Assembly: GCA_026706735.1 (NCBI GenBank)
Contig: JAPOYD010000115.1
Span: 18,979 to 63,946, forward strand
Length of the DNA stretch: 44,968 nt
DNA from: Nitrospinota bacterium
Lineage (GTDB): Bacteria; UBA8248
Direction: 5' to 3'
Shown here: positions 17,043-24,456 of the stretch, in pieces
How the letters are laid out: every line of letters begins with the position of its first letter
How positions within the stretch are numbered: position 1 is the stretch's first letter
Notes under the pieces: model-generated
Database searches by the model: none
What the model saw: only the letters and a program-made list of their open reading frames with translations
Told to the model about the DNA's origin: nothing
Made by a program: the position numbers and the translations under genes

Positions 17043-17436
17043 GGGAACTCCCTGAAAATAGTGCCAAGAGTCGGGGGGATATGGGCGATCCGTAATCAAA
17101 TCGCATACGTCCGACATCAAATGCGAGGGTATTAAAGCGTAAATATGTCGTAAATGCAAGCGCAGGCGCAAAAGAAAATATGATAATTACTGCTTTTAAT
17201 ACAGTAGTTTATCGTACTTCAGGGTATCATAGGGTGCGATTGTCGGTGAGACAGAATCATAAACGTGTCTTTCGATAAATTACTGAAAATCATATTTGCT
17301 GTAATTGGTTGTAATCAAAAGGGTTACCATACAAATCTGAGCGTACCTCACTCAGATTCAGTGGCGAAAAAGGTTTTTCGTCTCCCGCGCATTTTCCCGC
17401 AACTGCCCGCAAGAGCGCATCTTCATCCCTCCTTCC
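17043..17436. other. AT-rich non-coding boundary, candidate integrase attachment region
   Basis: No gene is visible in these ~390 bases, which are much richer in A and T than either side. I see a direct repeat CGTAAAT at 17138 and 17149 (11-base period), related ATCAAATCGC and ATCAAATGCG motifs near 17093 and 17115, a TACTG/CAGTA inverted repeat near 17190, AATCTGAG/CTCAGATT (17334-17341 with 17351-17358), and CGAAAAA/TTTTTCG (17365-17371 with 17374-17380). The last two could terminate the leftward transcript from 17437. The first repeats could be integrase arm sites. No duplicated att core can be identified without the other element end. Confidence 0.4.
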
Positions 17437-18339
17437 TCAGTCGGGATTGACGATCCTCGACGGCAGGCCCCCCAGCTCGCGCAGCACCTCGTAGAAGGCG
17501 ACGGTGTCCTCTTCCGCGTAGCCCCGCTCGTAGGCCATCTGCAGGACCTGCGACCAGATGTTCGTGAACAGCATGGGCGAGCCGTGGAGGCGGCCCTGCT
17601 CGAGCATCAAGCGCGAATCCTTGAGCGAGGTCTTCACCTGGCCCTGCTTCGAGTAATCCGCGTGAATCATCTTGGGGCCCTTGTCTATCATCGTCTTGGA
17701 GAAGCACGCGCCGTCCTTGAGCACCTCCAGAAGGTTGTCCATCTCCAGGCCCACCTTCGCGCCGAGCATCAGCCCCTCGGCCAGGGCGAGCCGGTTGCCC
17801 GCCAGGATCATGTTGATGACGAGCTTCGTCCGCGCGCCCGAACCCGCCGGCCCCATATGGTAGGCCGCCCGGCTGAAGCCCGCGAAGACGGCGCGGCAGG
17901 CGTCGAAATCCTCCGCCTCGCCGCCCGCGATGACCACCAGATCCTTCGCGACCGCCATGGTGCTCGTACCGCTCACGGCGGAATCGAGGAAGCGGACCCC
18001 CCGCCCGGCCAAATCTTCCGCGAGGCGGACCGAATCCTCAGGACGCGAGGTCGTCGTATCGAGAAGGTAGAGGCCCTCTTTCGCTCCCTCGGCGACCCCG
18101 CCTGGGTCCAGAGCCGCCTCGCGCACGACGTCGCTCGTGGGCAGGGAGGTGATCACGAAGTTCACGCCTCTGGCGGCAGCCGCCGGCGTCTCGACGGGGT
18201 GGCCGCCTTTTTCGCTTAAGTCGTCCATGCGCGCGGGGTCCACGTCGAAACCCTGAACCTCGAAACCAGCCTCTCGCATGTTCTTGATGAAAGCCTGGCC
18301 CATCAGCCCCATGCCCACGATACCCACGCGCTGCGACAT
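17437..18339 (-). CDS. NAD(P)-binding 3-hydroxyisobutyrate dehydrogenase-like oxidoreductase
   Basis: This is a beta-hydroxyacid dehydrogenase of the 3-HIBADH/tartronate-semialdehyde reductase family. Members oxidise short 3-hydroxy acids with NAD(P); the substrate here is unknown. The start has AAGGAGAG upstream. The 300-residue product has the Rossmann motif VGIVGMGLMGQAF (5-17), the substrate-binding FLDSAVSGTS block, and the family's catalytic Lys in GSGARTKLVINMI. It is the last gene of the leftward arm of the GntR-centred locus, but it is separated from the SDR gene by 267 bases containing selC on the other strand. It may therefore have its own promoter. A paralogue is at 20535-21446. 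Confidence 0.9.
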   Translation of the reverse strand: MSQRVGIVGMGLMGQAFIKNMREAGFEVQGFDVDPARMDDLSEKGGHPVETPAAAARGVNFVITSLPTSDVVREAALDPGGVAEGAKEGLYLLDTTTSRPEDSVRLAEDLAGRGVRFLDSAVSGTSTMAVAKDLVVIAGGEAEDFDACRAVFAGFSRAAYHMGPAGSGARTKLVINMILAGNRLALAEGLMLGAKVGLEMDNLLEVLKDGACFSKTMIDKGPKMIHADYSKQGQVKTSLKDSRLMLEQGRLHGSPMLFTNIWSQVLQMAYERGYAEEDTVAFYEVLRELGGLPSRIVNPD

Positions 18340-18459
18340 TCTCGTCTCTCCTTAAATGGCGATGAATTTCGCTCCCTTTTAAGGCTTTCGCGCCCCGAGG
18401 ACAAGCCAACGCAGTTCCCGCCGAGCATCTTGCGTCGTGCAAAACCCCCTAAAGACGCT

Positions 18460-18488
18460 TTCAGAACCATCCAAAGCCGTTGTATTCT
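18460..18488 (+). promoter_or_regulatory. Putative sigma70-type promoter of selC
   Basis: TTCAGA (18460-18465), 17 bases, then TATTCT (18483-18488). The -10 ends 6 bases before the mature tRNA 5' end, so transcription could begin at or next to the tRNA itself. Both hexamers match consensus at 4 of 6 positions. Confidence 0.4.
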
Positions 18489-18494
18489 TGTCCC

Positions 18495-18588
18495 GGGAGC
18501 GCATCGGTGCTGGTGTGCCGCCTGGACTTCAAATCCAGTGGACGGGGCTAACCACTTCGTCGGTGGGTTCGACTCCCACGCGTTCCCG
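18495..18588 (+). tRNA. selC: tRNA-Sec (selenocysteine), anticodon TCA
   Basis: The sequence folds as a bacterial selenocysteine tRNA. It has an 8-bp acceptor stem (18495-18502 with 18580-18587, one G-T pair) and a 6-bp D stem with a four-base loop. The anticodon arm is CTGGA, loop CTTCAAA, TCCAG, with anticodon TCA reading UGA. A long variable arm of about 23 bases and a 5-bp T stem GTGGG/CCCAC with TTCGACT loop complete it. The 8+5 acceptor/T arrangement and long D stem are diagnostic. The discriminator is G; CC follows but the terminal A is not encoded. The host therefore has, or had, selenoprotein synthesis. It lies antisense to the leftward catabolic genes. selA, selB and selD are not in the window. 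Confidence 0.96.
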
Positions 18589-18606
18589 CCGTTTAGTCCA
18601 CTGACA

Positions 18607-19350
18607 TCACACGATGGTCAAACCGCCATCCAACACCAGAACCTGGCCCGTCATGAAGGACGAGCGGGGCGTCACCAGATACTCCATCGCGTCGAGCACC
18701 TCATCGACCCGGCCGAACCTGCCCATCGGGGATTTGCGGTAGCGCTCCGCCAGGTTCCCGGGGTCGCCCTCTCCCTGGGATTCCCTGAGCTTCGTCAGCA
18801 CCGGCCCCGCCGCGATGGCGTTCACGCGGATGTTCCAGTCCGCGAGTTCGACGGCCAGCGCACGCGTGAGGCCCTCGACGCCCCCCTTCACGGCGACATA
18901 GACCACGCGTTCCTTAGCCGGCGTGCGCGCGTAGAAACTCGACATGTTGACGATAGCGCCGCCGCCACGCTTCTTCATCTCCGCCGCCGCGCGCTTCGCG
19001 CACAGGATGCTGCCCTTGAGGCCCACGCCCAGCGCCAGGTCAATCGTGGCCTCCTCGACCTCCGCCAGGGGACCGTTCCCCCGGATGACGGCGCAGTTGA
19101 TCAGAAAGTCCACGCCGCCGAATCTCGCCACGACCGCGCCGAAGGCATCCTCGACGCCCACCGGATTCGAGATGTCCGCCTTGACGCCAAGAACGGCGCC
19201 CCCTGATTCCGCTTCGAGGCTTCGCAGGCCCTCTCCGTTCACGTCCAGGGCCGCTACGTGGGCGCCCAGGCCTGAGAACCTTCTCGCGGCTTCCGCGCCG
19301 ATCCCCCGGGCCGCGCCCGTGATGACGAAAACCTTATCCTTTAGCTCCAT
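18607..19350 (-). CDS. Short-chain dehydrogenase/reductase (SDR)
   Basis: This is a classical SDR oxidoreductase using NAD(P); substrate unknown. The 247-residue product has TGAARGIG (cofactor binding, about 11-18), the adenine-site acid in ALDVNGEG, INCAVIRGNG in place of the usual NNAG, the catalytic Ser in NMSSFYA, and the Tyr-Lys pair in YVAVK, followed by a complete C-terminal region ending VLDGGLTIV. It lies 49 bases after the CapA-like gene on the same strand, probably in the same transcript as gntR. The change of NNAG to NCAV removes one conserved Asn of the proton-relay tetrad or shifts it, which may alter activity. Confidence 0.9.
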   Translation of the reverse strand: MELKDKVFVITGAARGIGAEAARRFSGLGAHVAALDVNGEGLRSLEAESGGAVLGVKADISNPVGVEDAFGAVVARFGGVDFLINCAVIRGNGPLAEVEEATIDLALGVGLKGSILCAKRAAAEMKKRGGGAIVNMSSFYARTPAKERVVYVAVKGGVEGLTRALAVELADWNIRVNAIAAGPVLTKLRESQGEGDPGNLAERYRKSPMGRFGRVDEVLDAMEYLVTPRSSFMTGQVLVLDGGLTIV

Positions 19351-19399
19351 GACGGTTTTCCCGCGGTTCGCCGCTCGATGAGGAGAGCAACCCGGCTGG

Positions 19400-20410
19400 T
19401 CACAGCGCCATCACCCCTTCTCCCCCGGAAATATCGAGCCGCGTCCCCAGCTTTTCCGAGAGCGCTTTCAGGGCGTCCAGTATTTCCGCCGATTTCGGCT
19501 CCTCAGGTCCCGGAATCCGGGGGCTACCGTCTGTTTCGATCAACACGGGCGATACCGCCGCCCTGTCGAGCACTCCGCCTCTCAGGGTCAGCTTCAGGCA
19601 AATCGATTCGAGCGCGGTGGGCAGGAACATCGGGTGGTCGTGATCCAGAACAAAGTTACCCAAGGCATAAAAAACGGGCCTGCCGCGATACACCTCGACC
19701 CCCTGCACGATGTGGGGATGGTGGCCGACGACGACGTCCACCCCAGCCTCGATAGCCGCGTGCGCCACGGCCTGCTGGGAAAGGGTGAGCGTGCGGCTCT
19801 GGCTCGCGCCCCAGTGGAACGAAGCCAGAAGGAAATCGACCCGCGGCCGCGCGCGCTCGACATCGGCGATCAATGCCGCCAAATCCTCTTCGTTGACGTA
19901 GGGAGGTCCATAGAGCGCATCCTGCCGGATGGGCGCGACGCCAGGCTTCGCCGGACTTGCGCCCCAGCCCATGGGGAGTTCCAGCACGTAGGACAGGAAC
20001 CCGTACCGCACGCCGCCTCGCTCGATGACGGCGGGCGTTCGCGCCTCCTGGATGTTCCGGCCCGCTCCCGAATATGCGATTCCGTTTCGCTCGAGCAACT
20101 CCATCGTCTCGACGAACGGCTCGACCCCGTAGTCCATGCAATGGTTGCTGGCGAACGCCAGGACTTCGAAGCCGCCTTCGAGATACCCCTGAATCATCTC
20201 CGGGCTGTGCCGCATCACGATCTTCCCGCTGGCCGGGGCACCGAGGTGGGACATCGAGGCTTCCAGGCCGCCGAAGCGCAGATCGGCCGCTTTGAGATAT
20301 GAAGCAACCTTGGAGAAAGTGTTCCGGGGCTCGGGGCGGTCGATCTCCATGTCGCCCACAACGACGAGCGTGGATTCTACATCCGAAAAATCCTGCGCTT
20401 CACTCGGCAA
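19400..20410 (-). CDS. CapA/PgsA-like metallophosphoesterase
   Basis: The CapA family has a calcineurin-like phosphoesterase fold. The founding members act in poly-gamma-glutamate export, while many stand-alone members have unknown roles. The start is TTG 20410, with a GGGGGTGG site upstream, because the frame is closed just above and the next ATG would cut into the first motif. The 336-residue product has VVVGDMEIDRP (metal site), FGGLEASMS, FASNHCMDYG, and GHHPHIVQGVE with YALGNFVLD at the end of the domain. There is no signal peptide or membrane anchor, so it is probably cytoplasmic and not a capsule protein. Its place in a dehydrogenase operon suggests hydrolysis of a small metabolite. 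Confidence 0.85.
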   Translation of the reverse strand: MPSEAQDFSDVESTLVVVGDMEIDRPEPRNTFSKVASYLKAADLRFGGLEASMSHLGAPASGKIVMRHSPEMIQGYLEGGFEVLAFASNHCMDYGVEPFVETMELLERNGIAYSGAGRNIQEARTPAVIERGGVRYGFLSYVLELPMGWGASPAKPGVAPIRQDALYGPPYVNEEDLAALIADVERARPRVDFLLASFHWGASQSRTLTLSQQAVAHAAIEAGVDVVVGHHPHIVQGVEVYRGRPVFYALGNFVLDHDHPMFLPTALESICLKLTLRGGVLDRAAVSPVLIETDGSPRIPGPEEPKSAEILDALKALSEKLGTRLDISGGEGVMAL

Positions 20411-20534
20411 GGACCACCCCCATTATTGAGATACCGCACATGCAACCTCCGCTCCATTCAAAACGGACGCAACATTTTCCCCTCACTCGCGGGCGCCCCC
20501 CATCTATCAGATGAGAAAGCCTGGGTGAGTTCTT

Positions 20535-21446
20535 CTATTTTTTGTTCTCTCGATCCAGATATGATAAATAAACCGCCGCGCTGTCCAACTCTCCATTGCC
20601 TGCGCGCGCGCCTTCCCTGTACAGCGGCGCGCATGCGTTGCCCACGGGCGTCACGGCGCCGTATCTCCTGGCCAGCCTGAGACCAAGCCCGATATCCTTC
20701 CGAATGACGTTCAAGGTGCTCCGGGGACGGCGATACCGACCCCGCACCATGATGCCGCCGTGGCCATGGAACCCACTCGAGTCGCCCGCGCGGCTTCTTT
20801 TCAGCGTGTCGAACAAAAAATCTTTCCCGAATCCGCTGCGCATCCCCAACCGCAAGCCTTCGGCGATGACGCAACGCCCCATGGAGGTCATGTAGTTCAC
20901 GACTACTTTCATCTTGGCCCCGGAGCCCGACGGCCCGCAGTAAACCTGATCAGACAGCATCGTCTCCAAAAGAGGCGCCACCTTGTCGTAGGCTTTCCTG
21001 TTCCCGCCCACGAGAAACAGGCCTTCCCGATTCGTCACGTGGTCGCTGTTGCCGCTTACGCTGGCGTCCAGGTAAGGAACTCCCCTCTTCCGGCAAAGTT
21101 CGGCGTGTTTTTTCGAATCCTCCGGATCCGACGTCGTCGTATCGAGTACGACATCGGGCGCGGATTCGGGTGCACAGGCCAGATAACCGTCTTTCCCGCG
21201 TGCGGTCTGAAGGGAGATTTTCGAATTGGGAACGGAAATGAATACGATGTCCGCCGCTTCGGCCACGGCGCGGGGCGATTCCAAGGCCTCTCCCCCCAGG
21301 CGCCTGAACTTGCGCATCGCCCCCGACAGCACATCGGTTCCAACGAGGCGATGACCGTCTGCAATGAGGTTCTTGGAAAACGCCTGGCCCATAAGGCCCA
21401 GGCCGATGAAGCCGATTGTTTTATTCGGGTTCTTCCTTTTGGACAT
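20535..21446 (-). CDS. NAD(P)-binding 3-hydroxyisobutyrate dehydrogenase-like oxidoreductase (paralogue)
   Basis: This is the second 3-HIBADH-family enzyme of the locus. ATG 21446 has GGGAGGGG 6 bases upstream. The 303-residue product shows TIGFIGLGLMGQAF (Rossmann), LVGTDVLSGAM, the PYLDASVSGNSDHV substrate block and the catalytic Lys in GSGAKMKVVVNYM. Its C-terminal helical domain is less conserved, with an Arg-rich HGHGGIMVRGRYRR insertion that may change oligomer contacts. It lies 54 bases after gntR and 124 bases before the CapA-like gene. Two paralogues in one regulated locus suggest two hydroxyacid steps or stereoisomers. Confidence 0.9.
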   Translation of the reverse strand: MSKRKNPNKTIGFIGLGLMGQAFSKNLIADGHRLVGTDVLSGAMRKFRRLGGEALESPRAVAEAADIVFISVPNSKISLQTARGKDGYLACAPESAPDVVLDTTTSDPEDSKKHAELCRKRGVPYLDASVSGNSDHVTNREGLFLVGGNRKAYDKVAPLLETMLSDQVYCGPSGSGAKMKVVVNYMTSMGRCVIAEGLRLGMRSGFGKDFLFDTLKRSRAGDSSGFHGHGGIMVRGRYRRPRSTLNVIRKDIGLGLRLARRYGAVTPVGNACAPLYREGARAGNGELDSAAVYLSYLDRENKK

Positions 21447-21500
21447 TTTGCCCCTCCCATCAAGTGGAAAGAAGAAGCGCGCAGCAGGAGACGCGAGGGA

Positions 21501-22262
21501 CTACCCGCTCACGAGTTCCACTCTGTATCGGTGCTGGTCGCCGCGGTAATAGATTTGGGAGAATTCGACGGGTTCCCCGCTTTTGCTGTATACGAAGGTT
21601 TCCACATACAAAACCGGCGCCAGGACGCCGATGGAAAGATGGTCGGCGACGTCACTCTCGGCGATGCGCGCTTCGAACGTCTGCTGGATCTTGCCCAGCG
21701 GGATATGCAGTCGACTTTTGAGAATGTGGAGCATGCTGCGGGTGCGGATATCTTCCTGCGGAATGTCTTTCGCGAGCTTTTGGGGTAGATAATTCATCAC
21801 GTAGCAAAGGGGTGTCTGCTCCGCCATCCTGAGGCGCTGAACCCTGGTCAACTTCTCCCCGTCGCCCAGGCCGAAGAATTCCTCAAGCCGGGCCGTTGCC
21901 TCCACGTCCTCCGTCGATATGACTCGTAAGTCCTCTCCACCGGCGCCCTCCTCCCAGACGACACCGGTGAGTTGAATCATTTTCGATTTCACGCCCCCGT
22001 GGTTGACAAACGTGCCTTTGCGGCGTTCGCGCGTCACGAGCCCTTCTTTCTCCAATATGGCGAGGGCTTGACGCAGGGTGACCCGGCTGACGCCGAAATG
22101 TTTGGAAAGGTCCAATTCCTTGGGGAGCTTCATGCCCGCGAAAAGCTCTCCGCTTTCGATCTTGCCGCGCAAGAGATTGGCGATCTGGTAGTAGTAGGGA
22201 ATGAATTCGTTCGAAAACGGTTTTTCCGCGATCAACTCCCGCATTCTCTCCTCGCTTTCCAT
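21501..22262 (-). CDS. GntR-family transcriptional regulator with UTRA domain
   Basis: GntR/HutC-type repressors sense a small molecule through the UTRA domain. I chose ATG 22262, with AGGA 5 bases upstream; the open frame above runs through the operator. The 253-residue product has a winged HTH (about 18-85: PYYYQIANLLRGKIESGEL, LSKHFGVSRVTLRQALAILE, GLVTRERRKGTFV) and a UTRA domain (about 95-250: RVQRLRMAEQTPLCYVMNYL, VYSKSGEPVEFSQIYYRGDQ). The C-terminal sequence fits the family. It is divergent from the SDR-led operon, and the palindrome between them is its likely operator. It heads the leftward gene set, so autoregulation is probable. Confidence 0.92.
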   Translation of the reverse strand: MESEERMRELIAEKPFSNEFIPYYYQIANLLRGKIESGELFAGMKLPKELDLSKHFGVSRVTLRQALAILEKEGLVTRERRKGTFVNHGGVKSKMIQLTGVVWEEGAGGEDLRVISTEDVEATARLEEFFGLGDGEKLTRVQRLRMAEQTPLCYVMNYLPQKLAKDIPQEDIRTRSMLHILKSRLHIPLGKIQQTFEARIAESDVADHLSIGVLAPVLYVETFVYSKSGEPVEFSQIYYRGDQHRYRVELVSG

Positions 22263-22357
22263 GTCCTCGTAAACCGAGGGTCTTCTGGTTTCAAGCAAGG
22301 CGTAAGTTTCACATATTGCAACTTCGTTGAAAATGGCCCTGTTCCCAAAAATAACAC

Positions 22358-22393
22358 TTGCGGTCTTTAATGGTATTAAATATAATACCATTA
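22358..22393 (+). promoter_or_regulatory. Divergent promoter with overlapping GntR-type operator palindrome
   Basis: On the + strand TTGCGG (22358-22363), 17 bases, then a perfect TATAAT (22381-22386). A perfect inverted repeat TAATGGTATTA / TAATACCATTA (22368-22378 and 22383-22393, four-base spacer) covers the spacer and the -10. On the minus strand TTGAAT (22398-22393), 17 bases, TACCAT (22375-22370) gives a candidate promoter for gntR that overlaps the same palindrome. A dimeric repressor bound here would block both directions. The leader to the SDR start is about 100 bases. Confidence 0.72.
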
Positions 22394-22496
22394 TTCAAGA
22401 TTTAATTAATAATGTTCGTTAAGGTTTTGAGGCGAGAATTGTTTCTTTGGTTTTGAAGGTTCAGAATTTTTCGTTCACCCGTTGGATGAGTGCCGC

Positions 22497-23249
22497 ATGA
22501 AACTAGAAGGACGCACTGCGCTCGTTACCGGCGCAACGCGCGGTATCGGCAAGGCCATCGCCCACGCATTGGCGCGAGAGGGCGCCGCAGTCGCCGTGCA
22601 CTACCACGCGGGCGAGGCGGCGGCGCAGGAGACTGTCAAAGCGATTCGGGAAGGAGGCGGCAGCGCGTTCAGTGTTCAGGCGGACGTAAGCCGTCATGAC
22701 GAGGTGGAGCGCATGTTCAGGGAATGCGAAAAACAGATGGGCGGCGTCGAAATTCTCGTCAACAACGCGCGCAGGCTCGTGAAGGGTAGAGCCTTTCTTG
22801 AGATGAACTGGGAGGAGGACTACGAACCCCAGATTCAGGTGATGCTCAAAGGCGCTTTCCATTGCTGTCAGGCGGCGCTGCCGGGTATGCGGGAGCGGGG
22901 CCGGGGCCGCATCGTCAACGTCTTATCCACCGTGCTGGGCGAGAAGCGTGCGCGCACGAATTCCTACGGAGCCGTAAAATCCGCTCTGCTGTATTTCTCA
23001 CAAAACCTGGCCGTGGAGGCGGGGCCCTACGGCGTGACGGTCAACATGGTCTCGCCGGGCCTCACCGAAACGGAGCGGCCCATCCTCCACTCGGATGACT
23101 ACCAACGGGAATATATCGACGCTATCCCGATGAAGCGCCTCGGACGTTCCGAGGACGTCGGTGGCGCCGTGGTATTTTTTTGTAGTGATGAGGCCGCCTA
23201 CGTGACGGGCGTGAACATGGCCGTCTCTGGCGGCAAGGTGATCTTTTAA
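22497..23249 (+). CDS. Short-chain dehydrogenase/reductase (SDR), first gene of the rightward operon
   Basis: This is an NAD(P)-dependent SDR of FabG-like type. ATG 22497 is preferred; a TTG at 22482 is the in-frame alternative, and neither has a strong ribosome site. The 250-residue product has LVTGATRGIG, HYHAGEAAA (a basic or neutral pattern that would allow NADP), VNNARRL in place of NNAG, VLSTVLGE with the catalytic Ser, and Tyr-Lys in SYGAVKSA. The C-terminus is complete with YVTGVNMAVSGG. It is the first gene after the GntR-controlled promoter and lies 27 bases before the M24 gene, so it is probably co-expressed with the transport and hydrolase genes. Confidence 0.9.
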   Translation: MKLEGRTALVTGATRGIGKAIAHALAREGAAVAVHYHAGEAAAQETVKAIREGGGSAFSVQADVSRHDEVERMFRECEKQMGGVEILVNNARRLVKGRAFLEMNWEEDYEPQIQVMLKGAFHCCQAALPGMRERGRGRIVNVLSTVLGEKRARTNSYGAVKSALLYFSQNLAVEAGPYGVTVNMVSPGLTETERPILHSDDYQREYIDAIPMKRLGRSEDVGGAVVFFCSDEAAYVTGVNMAVSGGKVIF

Positions 23250-23276
23250 CGATACGCAACACGAAGGAGAAGAAAG

Positions 23277-24419
23277 TTGGGGTTATCAACCAAAGAACGT
23301 GATCGCCGCCACGCGAATCTAAGAGAGGAAATGGAGCGAGAGGGTCTGGATATCCTCGTTGTCTACGGTAACAGCGGACGCCAAGGGCCGCGCACGGGGA
23401 ACCTGGCCTACGTCAGTAATTTTATCTCATTCTCCGGTCAGCAGATTCTGGTCTTCCCGCGCGAGGGGGAACCCGTCCTGTTCGTGGGCGTGGAGAACCA
23501 GCGAATCGAATCCCTGCGAAACGGATGGATTTCCGACACCCGCTGTGAGGCTATGACGCCCGTTCCGAAACAGGCATGCAACCATCTGAACGAAATCACC
23601 TCCTCGAATTCCAGAATCGGAATCTCCTCGCTCGCCATCATCCCCGTCGCCTGGCACCAACAGCTTCAGGATCAGGTAAGCGCGAAAGAATGGGTGGAAG
23701 CGGGTGAGTTGATCTGGAAGCTGCGTCTCGTTCAAAGCGAGGAGGAAGTCGAAATGTCGCGCCATGCGGCCCGGCTTGGTGACAAGGTGTGGGATCACCT
23801 CCGGGACTTCATTCGCGAAGGGGTGACCGAACTCGACATGCGCGCCGAGATGGACCGGGTGATCATCCCCGAGGGCGGGACGGAGAACTTCAACATGATG
23901 GGCCTGGCAAGCATGGCTGGCGGCGGCGAAGCGCCCTGGGGCTACGTCATCCCCCAGACGGATCGCCCCATCAAGCAGGGCGACGCTGTCTTACTGGAAA
24001 TCTCCCCGCGCGTTAAGGGATACTGGAACCAGATCGTGCGGGTTCTGGCGCTGGGCGAGGCTGAAGAGTGGCTGGTCGACGCCCACCAGGTAGTGCGCGA
24101 GGCGCGCGACGCCTCGCTGGAGCATCTTGGGCCGGGGAAGCCGATGGTCGGCATGGTTACGGCGATGAACGACGTTTTCGAAAAACACGGCTACGAGGTA
24201 TGGCCCTACGGTCTGGTGCACCTCACGGGCCTAGACCTCACGGATTACATGATCACGCCGGTATCCGAGGGAGAGCTTGAGCCCGGTATGGTGGTAACGA
24301 CGCATCCCATGTTCAATCTGGGACCCAACCGCCAGATTTTCTGGGGTGAAACCTATCTGGTCACGGATAGTGGCTATGAACCGCTGAACACGAGTACGGA
24401 TGAATTGGCTTGTCTCTGA
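23277..24419 (+). CDS. M24-family (creatinase/aminopeptidase fold) protein lacking metal ligands
   Basis: The pita-bread M24 fold includes Xaa-Pro aminopeptidases, which need two metals, and creatinase, which does not. The start is TTG 23277 with AAGGAG 8 bases upstream. The 380-residue product has the N-terminal creatinase-type domain (about 5-145) and the C-terminal catalytic domain. At the five usual ligand positions (Asp, Asp, His, Glu, Glu) I read E241, Q252, H315, H343 and G357. Only the His is kept, so a dinuclear metal site is not expected. A creatinase-like, metal-independent amidine or amide hydrolase is the best guess. The enzyme at 31630-32850 keeps all five ligands. It sits 37 bases before the solute-binding protein gene. 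Confidence 0.85.
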   Translation: MGLSTKERDRRHANLREEMEREGLDILVVYGNSGRQGPRTGNLAYVSNFISFSGQQILVFPREGEPVLFVGVENQRIESLRNGWISDTRCEAMTPVPKQACNHLNEITSSNSRIGISSLAIIPVAWHQQLQDQVSAKEWVEAGELIWKLRLVQSEEEVEMSRHAARLGDKVWDHLRDFIREGVTELDMRAEMDRVIIPEGGTENFNMMGLASMAGGGEAPWGYVIPQTDRPIKQGDAVLLEISPRVKGYWNQIVRVLALGEAEEWLVDAHQVVREARDASLEHLGPGKPMVGMVTAMNDVFEKHGYEVWPYGLVHLTGLDLTDYMITPVSEGELEPGMVVTTHPMFNLGPNRQIFWGETYLVTDSGYEPLNTSTDELACL

Positions 24420-24456
24420 TGGCTTGTTTGATTCTTACTAAAAGGAGGAACACGAG

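Noticed and set aside
18495-18588. selC as the attachment site of the conjugative element
   Set aside because: tRNA-targeting integrases insert at the 3' end, which here faces right toward the SDR gene. The integrases and transfer genes are to the left, separated by a dehydrogenase gene, and no repeated tRNA 3' segment is seen.
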